The translations under genes and the position numbers were made by a program. Below are positions 8,727 through 16,178 of a stretch of DNA of 64,000 nt, piece after piece; the stretch's first letter is position 1; every line of letters begins with the position of its first letter. The notes under the pieces are model-generated. The model was not told where the DNA came from and searched no databases. It was given only the letters and a program-made list of their open reading frames with translations. Source of the stretch: Microbacterium murale. Lineage in GTDB: Bacteria > Actinomycetota > Actinomycetes > Actinomycetales > Microbacteriaceae. Location of the stretch: the NCBI RefSeq assembly GCF_030815955.1, contig NZ_JAUSXK010000001.1:3658001-3722000 (forward strand), given 5' to 3'.

Positions 8727-9418
8727 GCGGAGACCTCAGTGCTGACGACGTGGCCGTCGCGCACCTGCACGGTACGAGAGCATCGCGCAGCGACCTCGCT
8801 GTCGTGGGTGACCACCAGCAGCGTGCGCCCCTGCCCCGTGGTCGACCACAGCAGTGCGTCCATGACCTCTCCGGATGTCTGGGAATCGAGCGCGCCCGTC
8901 GGTTCGTCGGCGAACACGAGCTCGGCACCGGTGACCTGGGCCCGAGCAATGGCGACGCGTTGTGCCTGGCCGCCGGAGAGCTCACCGATGCGGCGCTCCT
9001 CCATGCCTGTGAGACCGAGAGATGCCATCCATCCGGCCGCGTGCTCCAGGGCGGCGCGGCGCGGGGTGCCGTTGATCATGAGCGCGAGCGCGATGTTCTC
9101 GATCGCGGTGAGCTCCGGGATCAGCAGTCCTTGCTGGAACACGAAACCGAACGACTCACGCCGCAACCGTGATCTCTCGCGCTCGTTCTTCGACGTGACG
9201 TCGATCGGAGCCGCGGTCGCGGATGAATAGATCACGCTGCCTGTGTCGGGCGCGATGATGCCGGCCAGCACATGCAGGAGCGTCGTCTTGCCTGAACCCG
9301 ATGCACCCATGATGGCGACGGATTCACCCCGTCCGACGATCAGATCGACGCCCGCGAGGGCTGTGGTGGTGCCGAACGTCTTGGTCAGTGACTGCGCGTG
9401 GAGGACAGGAGTGTTCAT
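8723..9418 (-). CDS. MacB/LolD-type ABC transporter ATPase (module 2)
   Basis: 231 residues from the ATG at 9416-9418; the open frame extends 89 codons further upstream but without a good start, and that stretch overlaps the acetyltransferase gene. Walker A is GASGSGKTT, the signature LSGGQAQRVAIARA, Walker B LVFADEPTGALDS and the switch His VTHDSEVA. The sequence parallels the ATPase at 3732-4463 throughout, for example FGFVFQQGLL against FGFVFQQGML. It should energise the permease encoded immediately after it. The 110-nt gap to the acetyltransferase gene upstream shows no obvious terminator, so it could be cotranscribed with the GNAT genes or use its own promoter. Confidence 0.9.
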   Translation of the reverse strand: MNTPVLHAQSLTKTFGTTTALAGVDLIVGRGESVAIMGASGSGKTTLLHVLAGIIAPDTGSVIYSSATAAPIDVTSKNERERSRLRRESFGFVFQQGLLIPELTAIENIALALMINGTPRRAALEHAAGWMASLGLTGMEERRIGELSGGQAQRVAIARAQVTGAELVFADEPTGALDSQTSGEVMDALLWSTTGQGRTLLVVTHDSEVAARCSRTVQVRDGHVVSTEVSA

Positions 9419-9528
9419 ACCCTCAGCCTCGCCGTCGACTCCCGTCGTGTCGTCGGTCTGCAGAACGAACCCGATCGGCCGGAGATACACCTTGAGGATG
9501 ATCTTCGACCGACCGACCGCTCCGTCGT

Positions 9529-10605
9529 TCAGCCGAGCTTCTTCTGCCAGCCGCCAGCATACGAGGCCGGCACGAACCCGATCGCCTCGTTGATGTCCAG
9601 CATCGCGCGATTCTCCTCGGCGTTGAAGGTCGAGATCTTCGGCGAGTCCGGCGCGATCTCGCGCCAGCGGAGCAGATTCGCGCATTTCACGATCGTGCCC
9701 AACCGCTTTCCGCGGTGCTCCTCGACGACGAGTGTGCCGAACTGATGGGTGACGCCGGAGTGGTCCGCTCCGATCACCAGTTCGTTGAACGCCACCAGCT
9801 TTCCGGTGGGAACATGCTCTACCGCTGCGACCGAGAGGAGCTGTCCTCCGGCGATGATGTTCTGATCATGGCGGACGACGCGAGCGGCGTCCCAGACCTC
9901 CTCGTCGATCTCGAGATCGCCGCTTGGCACGTCCGTCGCCATTCTCGAGATGACGTCGGCGTATCCTTCGCGAAGATGCGCAGGGGTCGGCAGGGTCCAC
10001 GACACGATGCGATAGTCGTCTCCAGCGAATGCAACGGACGCGCTCAGACTCTCCTCGGCCAGCGTCAGGGGTCCGTCCAGCGGCAGAACGCTGTTTCGCT
10101 CGACCTGCTCGAGAACATAGCCGTTGGTGAGCAGGAGCTCGCTGAGCCCGGTTGTCGCGACGCGCCCCCAAGCGGTGGTGGGTGTCAGCATCCGCTCACT
10201 CGAGGCAGCCGGATGCAGCGTCCAGGACTGCACGCTCGTGCGCCCGAGTTCGCGCGCGGTCCGCTCGACCCGATCCAGGAGCGCCTGCTCGACCCCGGTG
10301 CCCCAGTGCGGAGGCGTGACCATGACGCCCATATCTCCCGATGTGGCGCGCTCATCGTTGGCGGTGGACAGATATGCAGCGCCGACGATGACTCCGTCTC
10401 TGCGGGCGATGAATCCACGCTGGCTCCGATCGGTCTGATCGCGCCATGAGGGGAGCAGCTCCTCAGCCGTCTCCGCGAGGTCGTCGATGCCGGCATCCAG
10501 TTCGGCCTGCCGGTTGCCGATCGCCACCATTGCATGGAACTCCGCCGCCTCCGCAGAGTCCAGGCGTTCTGGGACCACAAGGTCGTTGATGATGATCTCG
10601 CTCAT
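9529..10605 (-). CDS. double-domain GNAT acetyltransferase (copy B)
   Basis: 358 residues, about twice the length of a single GNAT domain. The N-terminal half includes the acetyl-CoA-binding-like region VMVTPPHWGTGVEQALLDRV (about 92-111), and the C-terminal half has LVVEEHRGKRLGTIVK followed by EENRAMLDINEAIGF. The R/Q-x-x-G-x-G/A pattern in the second half (HRGKRLG) suggests that this domain is the active one. It is a tandem paralog of the gene just upstream, which it overlaps by ATGA; both end in the same EENR-x-MLDINEAIGF block. Similar proteins are common in actinobacteria near antibiotic-resistance or mycothiol-synthase-like genes. The acceptor is unknown. Confidence 0.83.
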   Translation of the reverse strand: MSEIIINDLVVPERLDSAEAAEFHAMVAIGNRQAELDAGIDDLAETAEELLPSWRDQTDRSQRGFIARRDGVIVGAAYLSTANDERATSGDMGVMVTPPHWGTGVEQALLDRVERTARELGRTSVQSWTLHPAASSERMLTPTTAWGRVATTGLSELLLTNGYVLEQVERNSVLPLDGPLTLAEESLSASVAFAGDDYRIVSWTLPTPAHLREGYADVISRMATDVPSGDLEIDEEVWDAARVVRHDQNIIAGGQLLSVAAVEHVPTGKLVAFNELVIGADHSGVTHQFGTLVVEEHRGKRLGTIVKCANLLRWREIAPDSPKISTFNAEENRAMLDINEAIGFVPASYAGGWQKKLG

Positions 10606-11690
10606 TCCAGTTCCTTCTTCCAGGCGCCTTCGTAGGCGATCGGGGCGAACCCGATCGCCTCGTTGATGTCCAGCATGGGACGGTTCTCTTCCGCGTTGTA
10701 CGTGATCACGGTCGGCGAGTCGGGGTGCTGCTCGCGCCAGGTGAGCAGTCCTGCCGTCTTCACCAGCATCCCGAGGCGGTTACCGCGGTGAGACGACAGC
10801 ACCAGGGTGTCTTCCTGGTGGGACACGGTGGTCGGGTCCCCGCCGATCGACAGCTCGTTGTACGCGCACAGTTCGCCCGTGGCGATGTGCTGCGCGGCTG
10901 TCACCAGCACCGTGTTGCCACGTTGGGCATATCGATCATCGTGGCGCGCGATGCGCTCCGCGTCCCATTTCTCCGCAGGCATCCCGAGATCGGCGTCCGG
11001 TACGTCGGTCGACATGTGCTGTTTCATCCAGGCGTAGCCGGCGACGTGCTCGCTCGGTGTCGGGAGCGTCCATTGGATGACGCGATATCCGGTCGCCTTG
11101 TCGGCGGCGCTCGCGCGGAGGTTGCGAATGCGCTGTACGAGCGGATCGGACCAGGTGAGGGTGCTGACCCGCTCCACCTGTTCCAAGGTGTATCCGTGTC
11201 GGAGCAGAAAGCGCGCGGCGTGATCAGTGGGGATCTCGCCGAAGCCGGTCGGGGAGGTGAGCGGGGCATCGTCCGAGGCAGGGTGCTCGACCCATGCCAG
11301 CAGTCGCCGCACTCCTGCGGAATGTGCAGCCGATTCGAGATGCGGCAGCGCAGCGGCACCGAGTCCTTGCCCCCAGGCGGACCGCAGCAGGCTGATGATC
11401 AGGATCGCGGTCCTTCCGCCGTCGTCGGCCATGATGTTCAGCGGTGCGACGCCGACCATCTCATCATCGAGCGTGATGTACCACTGGTGCTTGGTCATGT
11501 CTGCGCTGGAGCGCAGGACCGGGAGCAGCTCGCGGGCTGTCATCTCGTCGTCGTCTCGCCCGGTGACATCTTTGATCGAGCGATTTCGTACATTGACGTA
11601 CTCGTCGAAGACACTCGATGGCGCTGCATCCGCCCGTGCGGGAAGCACGAGCGGACGCAACGTCGCGGTATCGGTCAGTCGGATGTTCAT
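10602..11690 (-). CDS. double-domain GNAT acetyltransferase (copy A)
   Basis: 362 residues from the ATG at 11688-11690, chosen because TGGAGAACC lies just upstream; the longer frame to 11771 would overlap the 94-aa gene. The N-terminal GNAT half has LRSAWGQGLGAAAL (a Q/R-x-x-G-x-G acetyl-CoA loop), and the C-terminal half has LSSHRGNRLGMLVK and ends in EENRPMLDINEAIGFAP. Both halves therefore keep a recognisable cofactor loop, unlike copy B, where only the second is clear. The gene overlaps copy B by 4 nt and follows the 94-aa gene by 25 nt. A local gene duplication is the simplest origin for the pair. Acceptor unknown. Confidence 0.83.
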   Translation of the reverse strand: MNIRLTDTATLRPLVLPARADAAPSSVFDEYVNVRNRSIKDVTGRDDDEMTARELLPVLRSSADMTKHQWYITLDDEMVGVAPLNIMADDGGRTAILIISLLRSAWGQGLGAAALPHLESAAHSAGVRRLLAWVEHPASDDAPLTSPTGFGEIPTDHAARFLLRHGYTLEQVERVSTLTWSDPLVQRIRNLRASAADKATGYRVIQWTLPTPSEHVAGYAWMKQHMSTDVPDADLGMPAEKWDAERIARHDDRYAQRGNTVLVTAAQHIATGELCAYNELSIGGDPTTVSHQEDTLVLSSHRGNRLGMLVKTAGLLTWREQHPDSPTVITYNAEENRPMLDINEAIGFAPIAYEGAWKKELE

Positions 11691-11715
11691 GTCGGTTCTC
11701 CAGGTCAGCAGTGGA

Positions 11716-12000
11716 TCAGCGCAGGTGGTGCTGCACCTGATAGGCGAGGATCGCCAGAGATTCACGCTCACTGATGTGCGTGGTCTCGAACATCCGCATC
11801 ACTTCTTCGTGCGTCATCGTGCGTGCGGGAGCCTTGCGCGGACGCTGGGCTCTCATCAGCAGCCAGAGGCCGAGGCGAACGGATATCCGATCCGTGAGAG
11901 CGAGCTCTTTCCGATCGGTCGGAACGGTGACTTCGAGGATCTCCTGGTCCTCGGGACATGGGGGATGGGCGGTGCTGCGAAGCAGCGTGTCGTTACTCAC
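11716..12000 (-). CDS. uncharacterised 94-aa protein
   Basis: Starts at the GTG at 11998-12000. The Shine-Dalgarno is poor (AAGAAACGAG at best). I do not recognise the family with certainty. The N-terminal 38 residues are polar. A short amphipathic to hydrophobic segment, LTDRISVRLGLWLLMRAQRP, spans about residues 35-54 and is followed by a basic stretch and then an acidic, helix-prone C-terminus ending in QVQHHLR. One cysteine occurs, in PPCPED. It lacks a signal peptide and enzyme motifs, so it could be a small membrane-associated or DNA-binding adaptor. It lies 25 nt upstream of the GNAT pair and probably shares their transcript, downstream of the small ORF at 12232-12336. Confidence 0.62.
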   Translation of the reverse strand: MSNDTLLRSTAHPPCPEDQEILEVTVPTDRKELALTDRISVRLGLWLLMRAQRPRKAPARTMTHEEVMRMFETTHISERESLAILAYQVQHHLR

Positions 12001-12181
12001 GAGAGTGCTCGTTTCTTGTTGATTTCCTGCGGGGGTGCACCGACGCCGATGCGTCGGTGGCGCGCGAGGCGAATCGTCTCGGATGAGAGACGTCGCCAGG
12101 GAGGGGCTAGAGCCGAAGACTTCGGCCGAAGCGTGACGGCGGTGAGGAACCGACGTGTCAGCGGAGGGAACCGGCGGAGAG

Positions 12182-12211
12182 CGCCCACTCGGGGCTGCGC
12201 CCCTCAGGGCG
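12182..12211 (-). other. stem-loop between the small ORF and the 94-aa gene
   Basis: On the minus strand the RNA can fold with an inner stem of GGGGC and GCCCC (12191-12195 with 12199-12203, a 3-nt loop) and an outer stem of CGCCC with GGGCG (12182-12186 with 12207-12211). It starts about 20 nt after the stop of the 34-aa ORF. There is no U-tract, so it is not a classical intrinsic terminator, but in this position it could reduce read-through into the 94-aa/GNAT genes or protect the 3' end of a short transcript. Confidence 0.4.
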
Positions 12212-12231
12212 ACGGATCTCGGGCTGCGGTT

Positions 12232-12336
12232 CTACGACAGCGCAGTGCGGAAGCTGCCGAACGAAGAGGACAGCTGATCCGCGATACGCGTCGCGCCGAG
12301 CGTGTAGCCGGCTGCGTTGTTATGCGTGGTGATCAT
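12232..12336 (-). CDS. candidate 34-aa small protein or leader peptide
   Basis: ATG at 12334-12336, stop TAG at 12232-12234. The Shine-Dalgarno AAAGGAGG at 12343-12350 is the best in the window and sits 6 nt before the ATG. A promoter (TTGACG, 18 nt, TAACTT) lies at 12371-12400, giving a 5' leader of about 28 nt. The peptide begins MITTHNNAAGYTLGATR, has a Ser-rich middle with SSSFGSF, and ends in TALS. It has no Cys and no clear TM helix or signal peptide. It opens the minus-strand run that leads to the 94-aa gene, the GNAT pair and ABC module 2, 231 nt downstream. It could be a secreted or modified peptide, a regulator, or a leader peptide for attenuation. I recognise no family. Confidence 0.55.
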   Translation of the reverse strand: MITTHNNAAGYTLGATRIADQLSSSFGSFRTALS

Positions 12337-12370
12337 GGGCGTCCTCCTTTCGTGTGCGTTCCGGTTTGAC

Positions 12371-12400
12371 AAGTTACTGGGGAAATGGTGTGAACGTCAA
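12371..12400 (-). promoter_or_regulatory. promoter of the 34-aa ORF
   Basis: On the minus strand, TTGACG at 12395-12400 and TAACTT at 12371-12376 are separated by 18 nt, with an A/T-richer spacer than the surroundings. Transcription would start near 12364. It is one of few places in the window with a near-consensus -35 element. Confidence 0.6.
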
Positions 12401-12486
12401 GCATCGGTGGTTCCCTCGGCGTGTCGCCGCGCACTTCGATCGGCTGGTGCGCCGCGCGGGATGCCGGAGTTCTGCCGTCATTTCGG

Positions 12487-12537
12487 TAGCGTGGAGGCGT
12501 GATTCTCCCCGGACGAGCGGTGCCCGCATGCATCTGA
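12487..12537 (+). promoter_or_regulatory. leaderless-type -10 box and 12-codon upstream ORF overlapping the smc start
   Basis: TAGCGT at 12487-12492 is followed after exactly 6 nt by a GTG at 12499. That GTG opens a 12-codon frame (stop TGA at 12535-12537) in a different frame from smc, whose ATG at 12528 lies inside it. The same TANNNT-N6-start spacing marks many first genes here, so the mRNA may begin at the GTG and translate a tiny peptide that overlaps the smc initiation site. This could set the low level of SMC needed. Not proven. Confidence 0.4.
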
Positions 12538-15500
12538 AGAGCCTGACCCTCAAGGGCTTCAAGTCGTTCGCGCAACCGACGAGCTTCGTCTTCGAACCCG
12601 GGGTCACCTGCATCGTCGGTCCGAACGGCTCCGGTAAGTCGAACGTCGTCGACGGTCTCGCCTGGGTGATGGGGGAGCAGGGGGCGAAGACGCTCCGCGG
12701 CGGGAAGATGGAGGACGTCATCTTCGCCGGTACCTCGACGCGCGGCCCGCTCGGTCGCGCCGAGGTGCAGCTGACGATCGACAACAGCGACGGCGCGCTG
12801 CCGATCGAGTTCGCCGAGGTGACGATCAGCCGCACACTTTTCCGCAACGGCTCCAGCGAGTATGCGATCAACGGCTCCAGCTGTCGCCTGCTGGATGTGC
12901 AGGAGCTGCTCAGCGACTCCGGCCTCGGCCGTGAGATGCATGTGATCGTCGGTCAGGGGCGTCTCGACACCGTTCTGCAGGCCTCACCCGAAGACCGCCG
13001 TGGCTTCATCGAAGAGGCCGCCGGTATTCTCAAGCATCGTCGCCGCAAGGAGAAGACGCTCCGAAAGCTTGACGCGATGGAGGCCAATCTCACGCGACTC
13101 AGCGACCTCGCCGGTGAGATCCGGCGCCAGCTGAAGCCACTGGGGCGGCAGGCCGAGATCGCCCGCGAGGCGCAGACGATCGCCGCCGTCGTGCGCGATG
13201 CCAAAGCGCGCATCTTCGCGGATGACGTCGTCGCGCTGCGTACGGCCCTCGCTGACCATACGCGCACCGAGCAGGAACGTCACACCGAGCGCCTCGTGTT
13301 GACGGATCAGGCTGCTACCGTTCGGGCCGGCATCGCGAAGCTCGAAGCCGATCAGAACTCGGCGGGCGTCGACGAGGCGCGCCGAGTGACGTTCGGGCTC
13401 GAACAGGCCCAGGAGCGCATGCGCTCGCTCTACACGCTCGCGAACCAGCGGCTGGCCCTGCTCGGTTCCGAGGAGGACGATGCGGCCGTCACCTCGGTGA
13501 CCGTGACGCAGGCGACGATCGACGAGGCGAAGGACGAGATCACGCAGATCTCCGCCGGACTCGGTGACGCGCAGGATGCCGCGGTGTCAGCCAGCCGCGA
13601 GGTTGTGGATGCGCGGGCCGAGCTCGACACGCTCGACGTCGACATCGCCGAGCAGAGCGCGCTCGTCTCGCAGCACGACATGCGGTTGACGGCGCTGCGC
13701 GGCACTGCCGAAGCCGCCGCATCCGCTCTCGCTGCGGTGCGCGGTGCGGTGCTGCGTCAGGAGACCGCGCTGGAGGCGGCCAACGAACGCAGACGCGAGG
13801 CTGCAGATGCGTTGGAGCAGATCGACGACGCCGAGGCGCCGGAAGGCACCGCCGCCGAACATGCCGCAGCATATGAGACCGCTCAGCGCGAGGCGACGAC
13901 TGCCGAGACCGAGCTCGAGGCGCTGCGGGAGCGGCTGCACACCGCAGAGCGTGAGTCGGAGTCGTTGACGGCGAAGGCATCGGCGCTGAGCAGCGCGCTG
14001 TCGCTGTCCGGCGGAGCTGCCGAGGTCGTCAAGTCCGGTGCCGCGGGTGTCAGGGGTCTCGTCGGCGATGCCGTGCAGGTCACGGCCGGCTACGAAGCAG
14101 CGATCGCCGCGGCGCTGGGACCACTCGCAGAAGGCGTACTCGTCGACGATGCGGCTGCCGCTTTCGCGCTTGCTGAGGACTCTGCGCAACAGCAGCGCGG
14201 GATCATCGATTTCGTGCTTGCCGACACGCTGCGATCGACTCCGGATCTTCCCTCGATCGAAGGCGTGACGCGGGCGACCGACGTCGTCACTGCACCGGAC
14301 GGTGTGCTCGGCGTGCTCTCGTACGTGCTCGTCGCCGACGACCTTTCGGCTGCTCGTCGCGCACGCGCTGCTCTGGATGCACTCGAGGACACCGCCGTCA
14401 CGATCGTGACTACCGGCGGTGACGTGGTCACCGCCCAGACGCTGCGTACGGGTTCCGGCGGCGAACGGTCCAGGCTCGAGCTCACAGCTGAGCGCGATGC
14501 AGCCAGGGAACGCCTCGACGAGGTCCGCGTGATCGTGGATTCACTGCGTGAGGCGCGTGAGGACGCGGCTGAACGCGTGGAAGTCACCCGCCGCCAGGCG
14601 AAGGAATCACTTCGCGCGCTGCGGGAGCATGATGCTGCGCTGGCGACGCATGCCGAGCAGCTGAACCGCGTCACTGTGCGACACGAATCTGCCGTTGCCG
14701 AGTGCGAGCGGCTTGAAGCGGGTGTCGCACAGGCGCAGACCGCTGTCGTCGACGCCGAGACCGCATCGATCGCGGCCACTGCGGCACTGGAGGAGGCTCA
14801 GGCGACACCCCGACCGGTGCTCGACGCGTCGGCGCGTGATGGTCTGCTCGAGACGCTCGAGTCCGCCCGCGAAGGCGAGGTGCGTGCCCGCTTGGAGATC
14901 GAGACGCTGCGAGAGCGCGTGCGTGCGGCACAGGCCCGCGTCGCGAGTTTGGAGCGTCAGCGCGAGCAGGAGCGGGATGCCGCGGCCGAAGCGGCTCGTC
15001 GTGCCGTGATCCGACGTGCGCAGCGTGAGGCGGCGGCCGCTGTCGCCGCAGAGCTGCCACGCATCCTCGACTCCCTCGACCGCTCGGTCACGGAAGCACG
15101 GGTCAGTCTCTCTGAAGCGGAGAACGCGCGTTCGGCCCAGAACGAGGAACTCACGGCGCTCCGCGTGCAGGAGAGCTCACTGCGCGAGCGGCTGGCCGGG
15201 CTCACGGAGAGCGTGCACGGGCTCGAGCTGCAGATCCACGAGAAGAAGTTGCATCTGACGAGCCTGCTGGAGCGTGTAGCATCCGAACTGGCGCTCGATG
15301 AAGATATTCTTGTTGCGGAATATGGTCCTGACCAGCCGGTGCCGCGCGATCCGCTGGCGCCGGCCGATCCCGAAGCGATCGACGACATCGATCCGACTGC
15401 CATCCCTTACGACCGCCGTATGCAGGAGCGCCGCCTCGCCGAGTCCGAGCGAAAGCTCGCGCAGCTGGGCCGTGTCAACCCGCTCGCTCTGGAAGAGTTC

Positions 15501-16079
15501 GCCGCTCTCGAGCAGCGGCATGCCTTCCTCACCGAGCAACTCGCCGACCTCACCCAGACGCGACAGGACCTGCTCACGATCATCGCTGATCTCGACGAGC
15601 GGATGCAGACGATCTTCGCCAGTGCGTTCGAGGACACGCAGCGCGCGTTCGGCGAGGTGTTCCCTCTGCTGTTCCCCGGCGGATCCGGAAGTATCTCGCT
15701 CACCGACCCGGAGAACATGCTCACGACGGGCATAGAGGTGTCGGTGCGGCCCGTCGGCAAGAAGATCGAGCGGCTCTCACTGCTGTCCGGTGGAGAGCGG
15801 TCGCTCGCCGCCGTCGCACTCCTGGTAGCGATCTTCAAGGCCAGGCCCAGTCCGTTCTACATCCTCGACGAGGTGGAGGCGGCACTCGATGACGCGAACC
15901 TCGGCCGACTGCTGACAGTGTTCGAACAGTTGCGCGAGAGCTCACAGTTGCTGGTCATCACCCACCAGAAGCGCACCATGGAGATCGCCGATGCGCTGTA
16001 CGGAGTGTCGATGCGCCAGGACGGTGTCTCTGCGGTGGTCGGCCAGCGCGTGGGCGACCGGGCCGCGGCAGCGAGCTGA
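12528..16079 (+). CDS. smc: chromosome segregation protein SMC
   Basis: 1183 residues from the ATG at 12528, which starts the invariant MHLKSLTLKGFKSF segment; the frame is open further upstream but that part has no homology-like pattern. Walker A GPNGSGKSN is at about 31-39. A long coiled coil rich in Glu, Ala and Arg follows, interrupted by a hinge at roughly 490-640 (SGAAGVRGLVGDAVQVTAGY). A second coiled coil leads to the C-terminal ATPase lobe with LLSGGERSLAAVALL and the Walker B YILDEVEAALDD. It is the ATPase of the SMC-ScpAB condensin, which organises and helps separate the chromosome. ScpA and ScpB are not in the window. The gene stands alone here, with ftsY downstream as in many actinobacteria. 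Confidence 0.97.
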   Translation: MHLKSLTLKGFKSFAQPTSFVFEPGVTCIVGPNGSGKSNVVDGLAWVMGEQGAKTLRGGKMEDVIFAGTSTRGPLGRAEVQLTIDNSDGALPIEFAEVTISRTLFRNGSSEYAINGSSCRLLDVQELLSDSGLGREMHVIVGQGRLDTVLQASPEDRRGFIEEAAGILKHRRRKEKTLRKLDAMEANLTRLSDLAGEIRRQLKPLGRQAEIAREAQTIAAVVRDAKARIFADDVVALRTALADHTRTEQERHTERLVLTDQAATVRAGIAKLEADQNSAGVDEARRVTFGLEQAQERMRSLYTLANQRLALLGSEEDDAAVTSVTVTQATIDEAKDEITQISAGLGDAQDAAVSASREVVDARAELDTLDVDIAEQSALVSQHDMRLTALRGTAEAAASALAAVRGAVLRQETALEAANERRREAADALEQIDDAEAPEGTAAEHAAAYETAQREATTAETELEALRERLHTAERESESLTAKASALSSALSLSGGAAEVVKSGAAGVRGLVGDAVQVTAGYEAAIAAALGPLAEGVLVDDAAAAFALAEDSAQQQRGIIDFVLADTLRSTPDLPSIEGVTRATDVVTAPDGVLGVLSYVLVADDLSAARRARAALDALEDTAVTIVTTGGDVVTAQTLRTGSGGERSRLELTAERDAARERLDEVRVIVDSLREAREDAAERVEVTRRQAKESLRALREHDAALATHAEQLNRVTVRHESAVAECERLEAGVAQAQTAVVDAETASIAATAALEEAQATPRPVLDASARDGLLETLESAREGEVRARLEIETLRERVRAAQARVASLERQREQERDAAAEAARRAVIRRAQREAAAAVAAELPRILDSLDRSVTEARVSLSEAENARSAQNEELTALRVQESSLRERLAGLTESVHGLELQIHEKKLHLTSLLERVASELALDEDILVAEYGPDQPVPRDPLAPADPEAIDDIDPTAIPYDRRMQERRLAESERKLAQLGRVNPLALEEFAALEQRHAFLTEQLADLTQTRQDLLTIIADLDERMQTIFASAFEDTQRAFGEVFPLLFPGGSGSISLTDPENMLTTGIEVSVRPVGKKIERLSLLSGGERSLAAVALLVAIFKARPSPFYILDEVEAALDDANLGRLLTVFEQLRESSQLLVITHQKRTMEIADALYGVSMRQDGVSAVVGQRVGDRAAAAS

Positions 16080-16084
16080 ATCCG

Positions 16085-16178
16085 GCCGCCGACCGCGCAC
16101 AGCTTCGGATCCGAGGCGCGACTCGCCGCGGCCATCCGCCGGTCGGCGGCGTGTATGCACACTGATCCGAAGCTGTGC
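16085..16178. repeat. two interleaved inverted repeats in the smc/hydrolase convergent gap
   Basis: Repeat A is GCCGCCGACCG at 16085-16095 with its complement at 16140-16150 (11 bp, perfect). Repeat B is GCACAGCTTCGGATC at 16097-16111 with its complement at 16164-16178 (15 bp, perfect). The order is A, B, A', B', so in RNA the stems could form a pseudoknot or compete with each other. They fill the gap between the smc stop (16079) and the hydrolase stop (16179). There is no U-tract. A termination or transcript-end role is likely, but not shown. Confidence 0.7.

Noticed and set aside
11997..12188. 63-codon minus-strand frame starting at a GTG, ending in a GTGA overlap with the 94-aa gene
   Set aside because: Arg-rich, no G/C preference at third positions, and no Shine-Dalgarno or TANNNT signal. 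It runs through the stem-loop. The overlap is probably chance, though it could be looked at with Ribo-seq.
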